From an uncultured Oscillospiraceae bacterium (GTDB taxonomy: Bacteria > Bacillota > Clostridia > Oscillospirales > Acutalibacteraceae), in NCBI GenBank assembly GCA_900547275.1, contig URGA01000014.1:1-32043 (forward strand): a stretch of 32,043 nucleotides of DNA, read 5' to 3'. This document shows positions 6,850 through 14,040 of the stretch, piece after piece (within the stretch, counting starts at the first letter, position 1; each line of letters opens with the position of its first letter). The notes below the pieces were generated by a model. It did not search any database and was not told the origin of the DNA. It saw only the letters and a program-made list of their open reading frames with translations. A program made the position numbers and the translations under genes.

Positions 6850-7491
6850 TTAAAATTCGTACTCGCCGGTTACGGCGTATTCTACCCACTGGGCGATGTT
6901 TTCGGCGTGGTCGCCGATACGCTCAAGGTATTTCGCTATCATCAGCGTGTCAAGACAGTCATTGCCGTCCCATCTGCCGTTTGCGATATTGTTTATAAGC
7001 TGGTTCTTTATCTGGTCGAAAAGGCTGTCTATCTTGTCGTCGTATTCAACTACTTTTCTTGCGATATCCATATCCTTTTTGATAAAGCTGTCAACGCTGG
7101 CGGTAACCATTTTGATTACTGATTTCGCCATTGTCTGCATCTCGGTCTGGGCGGGGAGAGAAGTTGATCTGAAATGCTTTGAAAGCTGGGCAATGTCTGA
7201 CGCCTGGTCGCCGATGCGCTCCATGTCTGAGATTATCTTCATTGCGGAGGATATCATTCTCAGGTCTGAAGCCACGGGCTGCTGTTCCAAAAGCAGTTTA
7301 AGGCAGAGGGATTCTATTTCTCGCTCCTGCTTATCTATTTCGCTGTCTGTCTCAAAGGCAATCTTAACCTGCTGTGGGTCGTTGTCAAGCAGTCCTTTCA
7401 GTGCGGCGGAAATTGCCGTTTCGCACATTGCCCCCATTTCGGTAAGCTGAGTATTAAGCTGCTGAAGCTGACGGTTGTAGCGGTCTCTCAT
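6850..7491 (-). CDS. phoU: Phosphate uptake regulator PhoU
   Basis: A 213-residue all-helical protein made of two PhoU repeats. Each carries the family metal-binding pattern: SDMERIGDQASDIA at about residues 88-101 and KYLERIGDHAENIAQWV near the C-terminus. PhoU links the Pst transporter to the PhoR sensor kinase and restrains phosphate uptake when phosphate is plentiful. It is the last gene of the pst operon; its ATG shares one base with the pstB stop (TAATG), implying translational coupling. Length is typical. No phoB/phoR pair is in the window. Confidence 0.96.
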   Translation of the reverse strand: MRDRYNRQLQQLNTQLTEMGAMCETAISAALKGLLDNDPQQVKIAFETDSEIDKQEREIESLCLKLLLEQQPVASDLRMISSAMKIISDMERIGDQASDIAQLSKHFRSTSLPAQTEMQTMAKSVIKMVTASVDSFIKKDMDIARKVVEYDDKIDSLFDQIKNQLINNIANGRWDGNDCLDTLMIAKYLERIGDHAENIAQWVEYAVTGEYEF

Positions 7492-8243
7492 TATCCGAAC
7501 CTCCCGGTGATGTAATTTTCTGTTCGCTTTTCTTTCGGACGGCTGAAAAGTTCCTCTGTGGGAGCGTATTCAACCACTTCACCAAGCAGGAAGAACGCCG
7601 TCTTGTCGCTGATTCTTGCCGCTTGCTGCATATTGTGGGTAACGATTACGATAGTGTATTCCTTTTTCAGTTCAAGGGTCAGGTCTTCTATCTTTGAAGT
7701 GGAAATGGGGTCAAGGGCGGAGGTGGGTTCGTCCATCAAAAGCACCTTAGGCTTAACCGCCAGCGCTCTGGCAATGCAAAGCCTCTGCTGTTGACCGCCT
7801 GAAAGAGCAATGGCGCTTTTTTTCAATTTGTCTTTCGTTTCGTCCCAAATTGCCGCCGCTTTGAGAGCGCTTTCAACTATCTCGTCCAGTTCTTTCTTTT
7901 TGTGTACTCCGTGGGTGCGGGGGCCGTAAGCAATATTGTCGTAAATCGAGAGAGGGAAAGGATTTGGTTTCTGAAAAACCATTCCCACTTCTTTGCGAAG
8001 TGCGTTTATGTCTGTTCCTTTTTGGTAGATGTCCTCGCCGTCCATAAGAACTTTGCCCTCAATTCTGCATCCCTCAACAAGGTCGTTCATCCTGTTGAGA
8101 CATTTAAGCAGAGTTGACTTTCCGCATCCTGAAGGGCCGATAAACGCCGTTATCTCGTTGGCGTCAATGGCGAGGTCAACGTTTTTCAGCGCGTGGAAAT
8201 CGCTGTAATACAAATTAAGATTCTGAATATCAAACTTTTTCAT
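7491..8243 (-). CDS. pstB: Phosphate ABC transporter ATPase PstB
   Basis: A 250-residue ABC ATPase that powers phosphate import. Walker A is GPSGCGKST at residues 36-44, the Q-loop is MVFQKPNPFPLSIYDNIAYGPR (shown here split: MVFQKPNPFP then LSIYDNIAYGP), the signature is LSGGQQQR, Walker B is VLLMDEPTSALD, and the switch His is in IVIVTHNMQQA. The KPNPFP and NIAYGPR elements are PstB-specific. It overlaps the end of pstA by 14 bases and abuts phoU. Confidence 0.97.
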   Translation of the reverse strand: MKKFDIQNLNLYYSDFHALKNVDLAIDANEITAFIGPSGCGKSTLLKCLNRMNDLVEGCRIEGKVLMDGEDIYQKGTDINALRKEVGMVFQKPNPFPLSIYDNIAYGPRTHGVHKKKELDEIVESALKAAAIWDETKDKLKKSAIALSGGQQQRLCIARALAVKPKVLLMDEPTSALDPISTSKIEDLTLELKKEYTIVIVTHNMQQAARISDKTAFFLLGEVVEYAPTEELFSRPKEKRTENYITGRFG

Positions 8244-9099
8244 TTTTACCTCGTGTTGCCAGTTTCTTTGATACGAAACCGGAAAGTGCGTTTATGAGCA
8301 CAACCAAAATCAGAAGAATTACCGCCGTGGCGTATGCCTGGTCGGTGTAAAGCCCTTCGGAAATAAGGGCGTACATGTGAACGGACAGCGTTCTTCCGCT
8401 GGAGAGAAGTCCCGCAACTCCCGTTACGGTGCCTGCCGTATAAATAAGCGCCGCCGTTTCGCCCACTATTCTGCCTATTGAGAGAATTATTCCGCTCAGT
8501 ATTCCCGGCATTGCAGAGGGGAGAATGATGACGAAAATCGTTCTGAGTTTGCCGGCGCCGAGACCGAAACTGCCTTCTCTGTAAGCGTCGGGAACGCTTA
8601 TCAGCGCCTCTTCGGTGGTTCTCATAATTGTGGGCAGTGTCATTATTGCAAGAGTAAGCGCTCCAGCAAGAATTGAATAACTGAGTTTTATCGCCTTAAC
8701 GAAGATAAGATAGCCGAAAAGACCGTAAACGATTGAGGGAATGCCTGCCAAAGTTTCCGTTGTCAGGCGAACAAGTTTAACGAATTTGTTGTCCCGCCGC
8801 GCGTATTCGGAAAGATATATCGCCGAAAAAATACCGATTGGGCAGGCGAAAAGCAGTGTGAGGAAAGTCATAGTTACCGTGTTGATAATCGCCGGCAGCA
8901 TGGAGACGTTTTCCGTTGTGTAAGTGGGGCTGAAAAGTTCCGGCTTAAGATTGGGAACGCCTTTTACAAGAATGTAGCCGGCAAGAAAGACAAAGATAAA
9001 CGCTGTCAGCGCTCCTGCAATCCAAACAATTGCCTTTGTAATTTTTGAGCCCATGTGGAGCGAAGAGGGTCTTTTTTCGGTGTTTTTGCCGTTCGTCAT
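8230..9099 (-). CDS. pstA: Phosphate ABC transporter permease PstA
   Basis: A 289-residue inner-membrane subunit with about six membrane segments, the first near residues 28-50. The ATPase-contacting EAA loop is visible as SFGLGAGKLRTIFVIILPSA, followed by GIILSIGRIVGETAAL; the PstA-typical GIPSIVYGLFGY stretch is also present. It pairs with PstC to form the channel. Its ATG overlaps the pstC stop by 4 bases (ATGA), and its end overlaps pstB by 14. Confidence 0.96.
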   Translation of the reverse strand: MTNGKNTEKRPSSLHMGSKITKAIVWIAGALTAFIFVFLAGYILVKGVPNLKPELFSPTYTTENVSMLPAIINTVTMTFLTLLFACPIGIFSAIYLSEYARRDNKFVKLVRLTTETLAGIPSIVYGLFGYLIFVKAIKLSYSILAGALTLAIMTLPTIMRTTEEALISVPDAYREGSFGLGAGKLRTIFVIILPSAMPGILSGIILSIGRIVGETAALIYTAGTVTGVAGLLSSGRTLSVHMYALISEGLYTDQAYATAVILLILVVLINALSGFVSKKLATRGKNEKV

Positions 9100-9947
9100 T
9101 TTGCGTCCCCCTTTCGCTTAAGCAGTGAAAACAGGGTGTTTATAATAAGAATAAATACGAAAAGTACAACGGCTGTGGCAATAAGCGCTTCGCGGTGAAG
9201 GTCAGTTGCGTAGCCCATTTCTATAACTATGTTTGCGGTGAGAGTGCGAACGCCGCTTAAAATGCTGTCAGGCAGTATCGGCTGGTTTCCTGCAACCATG
9301 CTTACCGCCATTGCTTCGCCGATTGCTCTGCCTATTCCCAGGATAATTCCCGCGGTAACGCCGCTTTTTGCCGCCGGCAAAACGGTTGCGAAAACAGCTC
9401 GCTCGTGGGTCGCTCCCAAAGCCAGAGCGCCGTCGTAATAACTGTCTGGAACGGCTCTTATCGCCGATTCGGACACGTTGATGATAGTCGGCAGTATCAT
9501 TATTGCAAGCATGATAGATGCCGTAAGTATTCCTTTTCCCGATGTGCCCGTAAGGTCCTGTACAACAGGCACGATTACCGTCAGACCGAAGAAACCGTAA
9601 ACAATAGACGGAATTCCCGCCAAAAGGTCAACGGCGGGTTTAAGCATTTTGTAAAGTCTGTCCGGGCAGAATTTCGCCATAAATACGGCGGTGAGTATTC
9701 CCAGCGGAACGCCGAGTATAATTGCGCCTGCGGTAACGTAAATACTGCCTATTATCATCGGGAATATACCGTAAAGTTCCTGGGATGGTTTCCAGGATTT
9801 TCCCGATATGAAATTCCAGACACCGATTTCTTTCATTGCCGGAATTCCGTTTGCAAATAGAAAGGCGCATATAAGAATTACTGCAACAATTGAAAGAAAA
9901 GCCGCCGCGGCGAACACGACGCGCATAACTTTTTCCTTTATTTTCAT
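9096..9947 (-). CDS. pstC: Phosphate ABC transporter permease PstC
   Basis: A 283-residue permease with about six membrane helices (first at about 8-30, last at about 255-278). Hallmarks are LAGIPSIVYGFFGLTVIVP, the EAA loop ALALGATHERAVFATVLPA and GIGRAIGEAMAVSMVAGN, which distinguishes PstC from PstA. It is separated from pstS by 72 bases that hold a hairpin, and is coupled to pstA by a 4-base overlap. Confidence 0.96.
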   Translation of the reverse strand: MKIKEKVMRVVFAAAAFLSIVAVILICAFLFANGIPAMKEIGVWNFISGKSWKPSQELYGIFPMIIGSIYVTAGAIILGVPLGILTAVFMAKFCPDRLYKMLKPAVDLLAGIPSIVYGFFGLTVIVPVVQDLTGTSGKGILTASIMLAIMILPTIINVSESAIRAVPDSYYDGALALGATHERAVFATVLPAAKSGVTAGIILGIGRAIGEAMAVSMVAGNQPILPDSILSGVRTLTANIVIEMGYATDLHREALIATAVVLFVFILIINTLFSLLKRKGDAK

Positions 9948-9967
9948 ATATCTTTTCCTGAATTTCC

Positions 9968-9995
9968 GAAAAGGGACGTGTTACCGTCCCTTTTC
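9968..9995 (-). terminator. Intercistronic hairpin between pstS and pstC
   Basis: A perfect 11-bp stem GAAAAGGGACG / CGTCCCTTTTC with a 6-base loop. The T run is inside the stem rather than after it, so it is probably a partial terminator or an mRNA 3'-end stabiliser that leaves more pstS than pstCAB message, as is common for binding-protein genes. Confidence 0.6.
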
Positions 9996-10019
9996 AATAA
10001 TATTGTTTTTCGGATATTT

Positions 10020-10958
10020 TTATTTTACTTCGGACCAGTCTGTGATTGTTCCGGTGTAAATTCCCTTTACGCTGTCAGAGGTGATGTCGCTCAGTGCGTT
10101 TTCATTGTTTACGATAACCGCAATACCGTCCATTGCGATAACTGTTGCTTTAACGCCCTGTGATGTTTCTGTATCTTTCAGTTCACGGGAAGCCATTCCG
10201 ATGTCGCATGTGCCGTCGATAGCTGAGGTAACGCCTGTTGTTGAGTCGTTCTGCTGAACTTCAATTGTAACTGCGCTGTTTACCTTTGCGTATGCTTCCT
10301 TAAGTTTTTCCATAACCGGTGTTACTGAGGAAGAGCCTGCAACGGTGATTTTTCCTGAAGCTCCGTTTGACTTGAAAGCGCCTGTGCTGGACTGGCTTAC
10401 ATAGCCGTTGTCTGTAACTACTTTCTGGCCTTCGTCGCTGAGAATGAAGTTCATGAAGTCTTCAGCCGCGTCTGAGATCTTGTCCTTTGTTACGATGTTG
10501 AAAGGACGGGCAATTTTGTAAGAGCCGTTTTTAACGTTGTCTGTTGTTGCTTCAACGCCGTCAACCTTAAGCGCCTTAACGTCGTCGCTGAGTGAACCGA
10601 GAGAAACATAGCCGATAGCCTGTTTGTTGCCTGCAACGGTTGTCATCATAACGGAAGTGCTGTTTGTGATTTCGGAAGTTTCAACAGTTTTGTCGATTTT
10701 GTTTCCGTCTGCGTCTTTTTCTTCAATTCCGAAAAGTTCAATGAAAGCACCGCGTGTGCCTGAGCCGTCTTCTCTTGAGATGGGCGAGATTGTTCCGCTC
10801 ATTGCGGCGTTCTGTGAAGAGCCGCTTTCTGTTGTTGCGTCGCTGTTGTTGTTCTTCGCTACGCTGCATCCTGCGAATACGGAGCAGATAAGAGCAACTG
10901 CCGCCAGCAGGCTGATGATAACTTTTGTTGATTTAGATAGAGGTTTCTGTTCTTTCAT
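10020..10958 (-). CDS. pstS: Phosphate-binding lipoprotein PstS with permuted domain order
   Basis: A 312-residue secreted phosphate-binding lipoprotein (counted from the second Met); the lipobox SVFAGC puts the lipid-modified Cys at residue 31. The two halves stand in the reverse of the usual PstS order. The ISREDGSGTRGAF segment, phosphate-binding and normally in the second half, comes directly after the linker, followed by AIGYVSLGSL, ARPFNIVTK and the FILSDEGQKVV helix. Only then comes GKITVAGSSSVTPVMEKL, normally the mature N-terminus, followed by VQQNDSTTG, DIGMASRELKD, AMDGIAVIVNN and YTGTITDWSEVK at the end. Every block of a PstS fold is present once, so this is a circular permutation and not a truncation. 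AAGGAG is 8 bases before the ATG at 10958; an ATG at 10979 has no site. First gene of the operon. Confidence 0.93.
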   Translation of the reverse strand: MKEQKPLSKSTKVIISLLAAVALICSVFAGCSVAKNNNSDATTESGSSQNAAMSGTISPISREDGSGTRGAFIELFGIEEKDADGNKIDKTVETSEITNSTSVMMTTVAGNKQAIGYVSLGSLSDDVKALKVDGVEATTDNVKNGSYKIARPFNIVTKDKISDAAEDFMNFILSDEGQKVVTDNGYVSQSSTGAFKSNGASGKITVAGSSSVTPVMEKLKEAYAKVNSAVTIEVQQNDSTTGVTSAIDGTCDIGMASRELKDTETSQGVKATVIAMDGIAVIVNNENALSDITSDSVKGIYTGTITDWSEVK

Positions 10959-11053
10959 ACTTTTTTCTCCTTTTGACATTGACTTTCATAACGAATATAT
11001 GTCTATTATGGCAGATTTTCTCTTTTCTTATTCTTTTCGTCTGCCGCATTTTT

Positions 11054-11127
11054 ATTATATTTCCGCCTTGTTAAACCGGTATTCCGGCGAGGTAAAATGA
11101 AAGTAAAACTTGTTTTTCGATTGTTAA
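11054..11127 (-). promoter_or_regulatory. pst promoter with PhoP/PhoB-like direct repeats
   Basis: A perfect TATAAT (11059-11054 on the - strand) has no recognisable -35. Instead, TTxACx hexamers lie upstream: TTAACA (11074-11069), TTTACC (11096-11091) and TTTACT (11107-11102), offset by 22 and 11 bases, plus a further TTAACA at 11127-11122. Repeats of TT(A/T)ACA with 11-base phasing are the binding pattern of PhoP in Gram-positives. A phosphate-starvation-activated promoter is the natural reading. Confidence 0.6.
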
Positions 11128-11237
11128 GATTTTTTTACATTGGTTTTTTCGGTGGTTTTGCAAAAAATACCAGTGTAGAAAGCTTTTTTTGACGGTGAAT
11201 TTTGTTCACTTCGCCTATGTCATTTTTCAGCGATTTG

Positions 11238-11246
11238 TGTTATAAT
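11238..11246 (+). promoter_or_regulatory. Extended -10 promoter of carD
   Basis: TGTTATAAT is a perfect extended -10 element and there is no good -35 at 17 bases. It is divergent from the pst promoter ~180 bases away. Confidence 0.6.
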
Positions 11247-11303
11247 TGATATGTTAATAAGGGATATATGCCGAAATATACATACAGAAGAAAGGTGAGA
11301 AAA

Positions 11304-11798
11304 ATGGAAATCGGCGAATTCGTTCATTACAGTACAAAGGGCATTTGCCAGGTGAACGATATTGAAAGGTTGAAATTCTCAGGTGAGGAAAAGGATTATT
11401 ATATTTTAGTGCCTGTGTTTGACAAAAATTCAAAATACTATGTCCCCACTGATTACGACCCTGAAAAAGTTAAAATAAGAAGCGCTATTGAGGCTTCCGA
11501 CGCTGAGGAACTTATTGCTTTCGCAAAAGACTGCGAACCCTTTGAGTGGCTCGGCAATGTAAACGAAAGAAAAGCGAAGAGCGAAGAAATAATAAAGAGC
11601 TCGGACCACCATCGCATAATCAGACTGATTAAGACTTTGCGCTGCCACGAGGAAGAGCAAAAGCAGGCTGGCAAAAAGATGTATCTGTCGGATACAAAGC
11701 TGCTTAAGAATGCGCTCCATATCATCAGCGACGAGGTTGCTTTTGTAAAAGGCGAAGACCCGAAAACGGTTGAAGCTTACTTCCAGTTCGCTGTCTGA
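11304..11798 (+). CDS. CarD family transcriptional regulator
   Basis: A 164-residue member of the CarD/CdnL family, which binds the RNA polymerase beta subunit through an N-terminal Tudor-like domain and stabilises open promoter complexes. The domain is visible as EIGEFVHYSTKGICQVNDIE...YYILVPVFDKNSKYYVPTD (split here at the dots), the usual GDxVVYPxxGVGxI pattern. The remaining ~100 residues are the helical, charged C-terminal part. AAAGG lies 8 bases before the ATG at 11304; an ATG at 11268 has no ribosome-binding site. It is a single-gene unit with a 3' region containing two hairpins. Confidence 0.9.
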   Translation: MEIGEFVHYSTKGICQVNDIERLKFSGEEKDYYILVPVFDKNSKYYVPTDYDPEKVKIRSAIEASDAEELIAFAKDCEPFEWLGNVNERKAKSEEIIKSSDHHRIIRLIKTLRCHEEEQKQAGKKMYLSDTKLLKNALHIISDEVAFVKGEDPKTVEAYFQFAV

Positions 11799-11841
11799 TT
11801 ATCGTCTATATATAATGTAAAAAATAATAATATATATTCTT

Positions 11842-11945
11842 CTCCCGTTGGAGCAGTATTGTGAAGAGCTGTGGGCTTTTCCGTTTGCTTTTCGGGAGTT
11901 GTTTTTTATTTGCCTGTCGCAACCGCCGGTTGCGGCATTTTTTTT
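11842..11945 (+). terminator. Tandem hairpin region ending the carD transcript
   Basis: Two structures follow the gene. CTCCCG (11842-11847) can pair with CGGGAG (11893-11898) around ~45 bases, followed by TTGTTTTTTATT. Then a compact stem TGTCGCAACC / GGTTGCGGCA with a GCC loop (11915-11937) is followed by eight T. The second is a textbook terminator; the first is either a back-up or part of a structured 3' RNA. Nothing else is seen in the gap to the next promoter. Confidence 0.8.
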
Positions 11946-11965
11946 GCTTTGGAAATAGGAGTTTA

Positions 11966-11994
11966 TTGTGCAACCGGGCGGTTGTGAGTATGAT
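11966..11994 (+). promoter_or_regulatory. Promoter with dyad in the spacer (E2-like gene)
   Basis: TTGTGC and TATGAT are 17 bases apart. A dyad CAACC-GGGC-GGTTG (11971-11984) fills much of the spacer, a placement typical of repressor or MerR-type activator sites. The arms repeat the arms of the carD terminator just upstream. Confidence 0.45.
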
Positions 11995-12066
11995 AGTGTC
12001 AGTTAGAAAAAAACGCCGTCATTAAAATGTGATGAGCGGATATACATATAAAAGGAGCAGATATTT

Positions 12067-12990
12067 ATGAGTAATCTTCATGTAACAAAAACCGAACATT
12101 TCGGAATTCAGAGAAAAATCGTTGCCAATATGACCACTGAGAGCTGGGAGACAATTCCCCACGTTTCATATGTTTATGAGCCTGATGTAACCGAGTTTAT
12201 GGAGGCTTGTTCAAGACTGCGCAAAACTTCTTCAGTAAAAATCACCCTTAATACAATTATAATGAAAGCGATAGTAGAGGGAATGAAGGCGGCGCCTGTG
12301 CTCAATTCCCACCTTGAGTTTAACCGCAAACTGGTTAGGGGCACACTGCGCACTTTTGAAAATATTAATATATCTATGCCGATGGTACTGCCGGGCGGCG
12401 ATATGATGACAATCAACCTGAGAAATTTCCAGGACAAATCACTTGTTGAAATGACGAAAAGCATAGCGGACGTTCAGCGTCGTGTTGAAAAGACAAATTT
12501 AAACGAGGTTATGTATGACGTTTCCCTTGACAATACACTTAATGGTCTCGCCCACGGAAAAATTGCCCAGACGGTTTGCAGACTGATTGGCTCTAAGACG
12601 GGAAAGCACCGCGTTCGTAATCTTACGGGAAGTGAAAAGAAAAAGTATTATTCTATTTCGGAGAAAGACCGACTGACAAAAGAGGATATTGAGCAGGGAA
12701 CAGTTACTATTTCAAATCTCGGCTCGCTTTACCGAGACCAGCGAGGCGCGGGCACTCTTATCGAGATTGTTCCGCCCCAGGTTGCCGCTTTTGCCATCGG
12801 CGCTGTTCAGGATAAAGCGGTAGTTGTAAGAGGAAGGGACGGCGGAAAAACCGTTGAGCCGAGGCAGGTGCTTCCCATTACTATTGTTTTTGACCACCGT
12901 GCAGTGGATTTCGGCGATATAGTTCCGTTTATTAAAAAAATGGATGAGATCTTCGCAAATCCTGAAGTTATTTTCTCCTGGATTGAATAA
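12067..12990 (+). CDS. Stand-alone 2-oxoacid dehydrogenase E2-type acyltransferase domain
   Basis: A 307-residue protein consisting only of the catalytic domain of dihydrolipoyl acyltransferases (chloramphenicol-acetyltransferase fold). The active-site motif is at the end: His277 and Asp281 in VFDHRAVDFGD, where the usual DHRxxDG has Phe inserted before Gly. TVTISNLGSL and PPQVAAFAIGAV are the other hallmarks. It lacks the N-terminal lipoyl and E1/E3-binding domains, and no E1 or E3 gene adjoins it, so it cannot be a normal E2 core as it stands; it may transfer acyl groups from another carrier. About 40 residues (GKIAQTVCRLIGSKTG and on) form a basic insert before TISNLG. AAAGGAG precedes the ATG at good spacing. 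A terminator follows directly, so it is monocistronic. Confidence 0.85.
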   Translation: MSNLHVTKTEHFGIQRKIVANMTTESWETIPHVSYVYEPDVTEFMEACSRLRKTSSVKITLNTIIMKAIVEGMKAAPVLNSHLEFNRKLVRGTLRTFENINISMPMVLPGGDMMTINLRNFQDKSLVEMTKSIADVQRRVEKTNLNEVMYDVSLDNTLNGLAHGKIAQTVCRLIGSKTGKHRVRNLTGSEKKKYYSISEKDRLTKEDIEQGTVTISNLGSLYRDQRGAGTLIEIVPPQVAAFAIGAVQDKAVVVRGRDGGKTVEPRQVLPITIVFDHRAVDFGDIVPFIKKMDEIFANPEVIFSWIE

Positions 12991-13023
12991 TGATAATATG
13001 TAAAATAAATAATATATAATGCT

Positions 13024-13066
13024 AAGCCGCGCAAAACGTTTCGTCCATGTTTTGCGCGGCTTTTTG
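13024..13066 (+). terminator. Rho-independent terminator of the E2-like gene
   Basis: A perfect 14-bp stem AAGCCGCGCAAAAC / GTTTTGCGCGGCTT with an 11-base loop and TTTTT. Confidence 0.93.
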
Positions 13067-13126
13067 ATTGCTGAAAATTTTGCGCCTTTTTGAATGGCTA
13101 ATTTGGTGGCAGGAAAGAATAAAACG

Positions 13127-13249
13127 GTCAAAATCAGTCAAACTAAAACCGAATATTGAGCAGTTTTAACAAAGGAAATCTCTTTTTATGGTGCATTTGA
13201 CTGAAAATATTTGAATGGTATTGACGGGTTGTGATTGAAATGTTAAACT
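13127..13249 (+). promoter_or_regulatory. fru operon promoter and candidate operators
   Basis: TTGACG (13221-13226) and TAAACT (13244-13249) are 17 bases apart. Upstream, GTCAAA occurs twice with a 10-base period (13127, 13137), and TCAGTCAAA (13134-13142) is repeated inverted as TTTGACTGA (13196-13204). DeoR-family regulators often bind such short repeats, so these are plausible FruR sites. The stretch 13067-13126 shows nothing else. Confidence 0.5.
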
Positions 13250-13290
13250 TTAGCTGTAAAAACAACTTAAGAGAAAAGGAACGTTCCTCT

Positions 13291-14037
13291 ATGTTGCTGC
13301 AGAAAAGACACGAAGAAATTCTTAAAATATTAGAGCAAAAAGGAGCCGTCTCCGTAACCACTTTGACCGAGCTTCTGGGCGCCAGCGAAAGCACTGTTCG
13401 GCGTGATTTGATAGCTCTTTCAAAAATGGGCAAACTTAATAAAGTACACGGCGGCGCAACGCTGACCCAGAAAGCTTTTATCCAAAATGAAGATAATATT
13501 GAAGAAAAGCTTTCAAAGAATATGGACCTGAAAAAGGCTATCGCAAAATACGCCGCGCTTCAGATCAGGGACAATGATTACGTTTACCTTGACGCAGGAA
13601 CGACCACGCTTCTTATGATAGATTATATTAAAGCAAAAAACGCAACTTTTGTAACAAACGGAGTTGTTCATGCCAGAGAACTTGTTAGAAAAGGCTTCAA
13701 GGCATATATAATCGGCGGCGAGCTGAAATCCAGCACGGAAGCGGTTATCGGCCTTGCGGCGGCCCAAAATCTTCACAACTACAACTTTTCAAAATCTTTC
13801 ATCGGAGTAAACGGAATTGCGAAAAAGCAGGGATTTACCACCCCGGATACTGACGAGGCTTTCCTTAAAGCCGCCGCAATATCCCGCAGTTTTGTTTCAT
13901 ATATTGTTGCCGACTCTTCAAAATTTGACAGGGTTTCCACCGTGTCATTTGCTAAACTGGAGGAGGCAGCGATAATAACGGACAGATTGCCTGACAAAAG
14001 TTATCAACAGCTGACCGTAGTAAAGGAGGTCATGTAA
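13291..14037 (+). CDS. fruR: DeoR-family regulator of the fructose operon
   Basis: A 248-residue DeoR-family repressor. The N-terminal winged helix covers about residues 5-56 (RHEEILKILEQKGAVSVTTL, STVRRDLIALSKMGKL, KVHGGA). The C-terminal sugar-phosphate sensor domain has YLDAGTTT, FVTNG and KSFIGVNG. In fructose operons such regulators respond to fructose-1-phosphate, made by the FruA transporter encoded two genes on. The frame is open upstream to 13231, but that lies before the likely transcription start; the ATG at 13291, with AAAGGA 10 bases in front, gives the usual ~250-residue length. The ribosome-binding site is part of a perfect 12-base palindrome AGGAACGTTCCT. The stop is 3 bases before fruK. 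Confidence 0.9.
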   Translation: MLLQKRHEEILKILEQKGAVSVTTLTELLGASESTVRRDLIALSKMGKLNKVHGGATLTQKAFIQNEDNIEEKLSKNMDLKKAIAKYAALQIRDNDYVYLDAGTTTLLMIDYIKAKNATFVTNGVVHARELVRKGFKAYIIGGELKSSTEAVIGLAAAQNLHNYNFSKSFIGVNGIAKKQGFTTPDTDEAFLKAAAISRSFVSYIVADSSKFDRVSTVSFAKLEEAAIITDRLPDKSYQQLTVVKEVM

Positions 14038-14040
14038 TTT

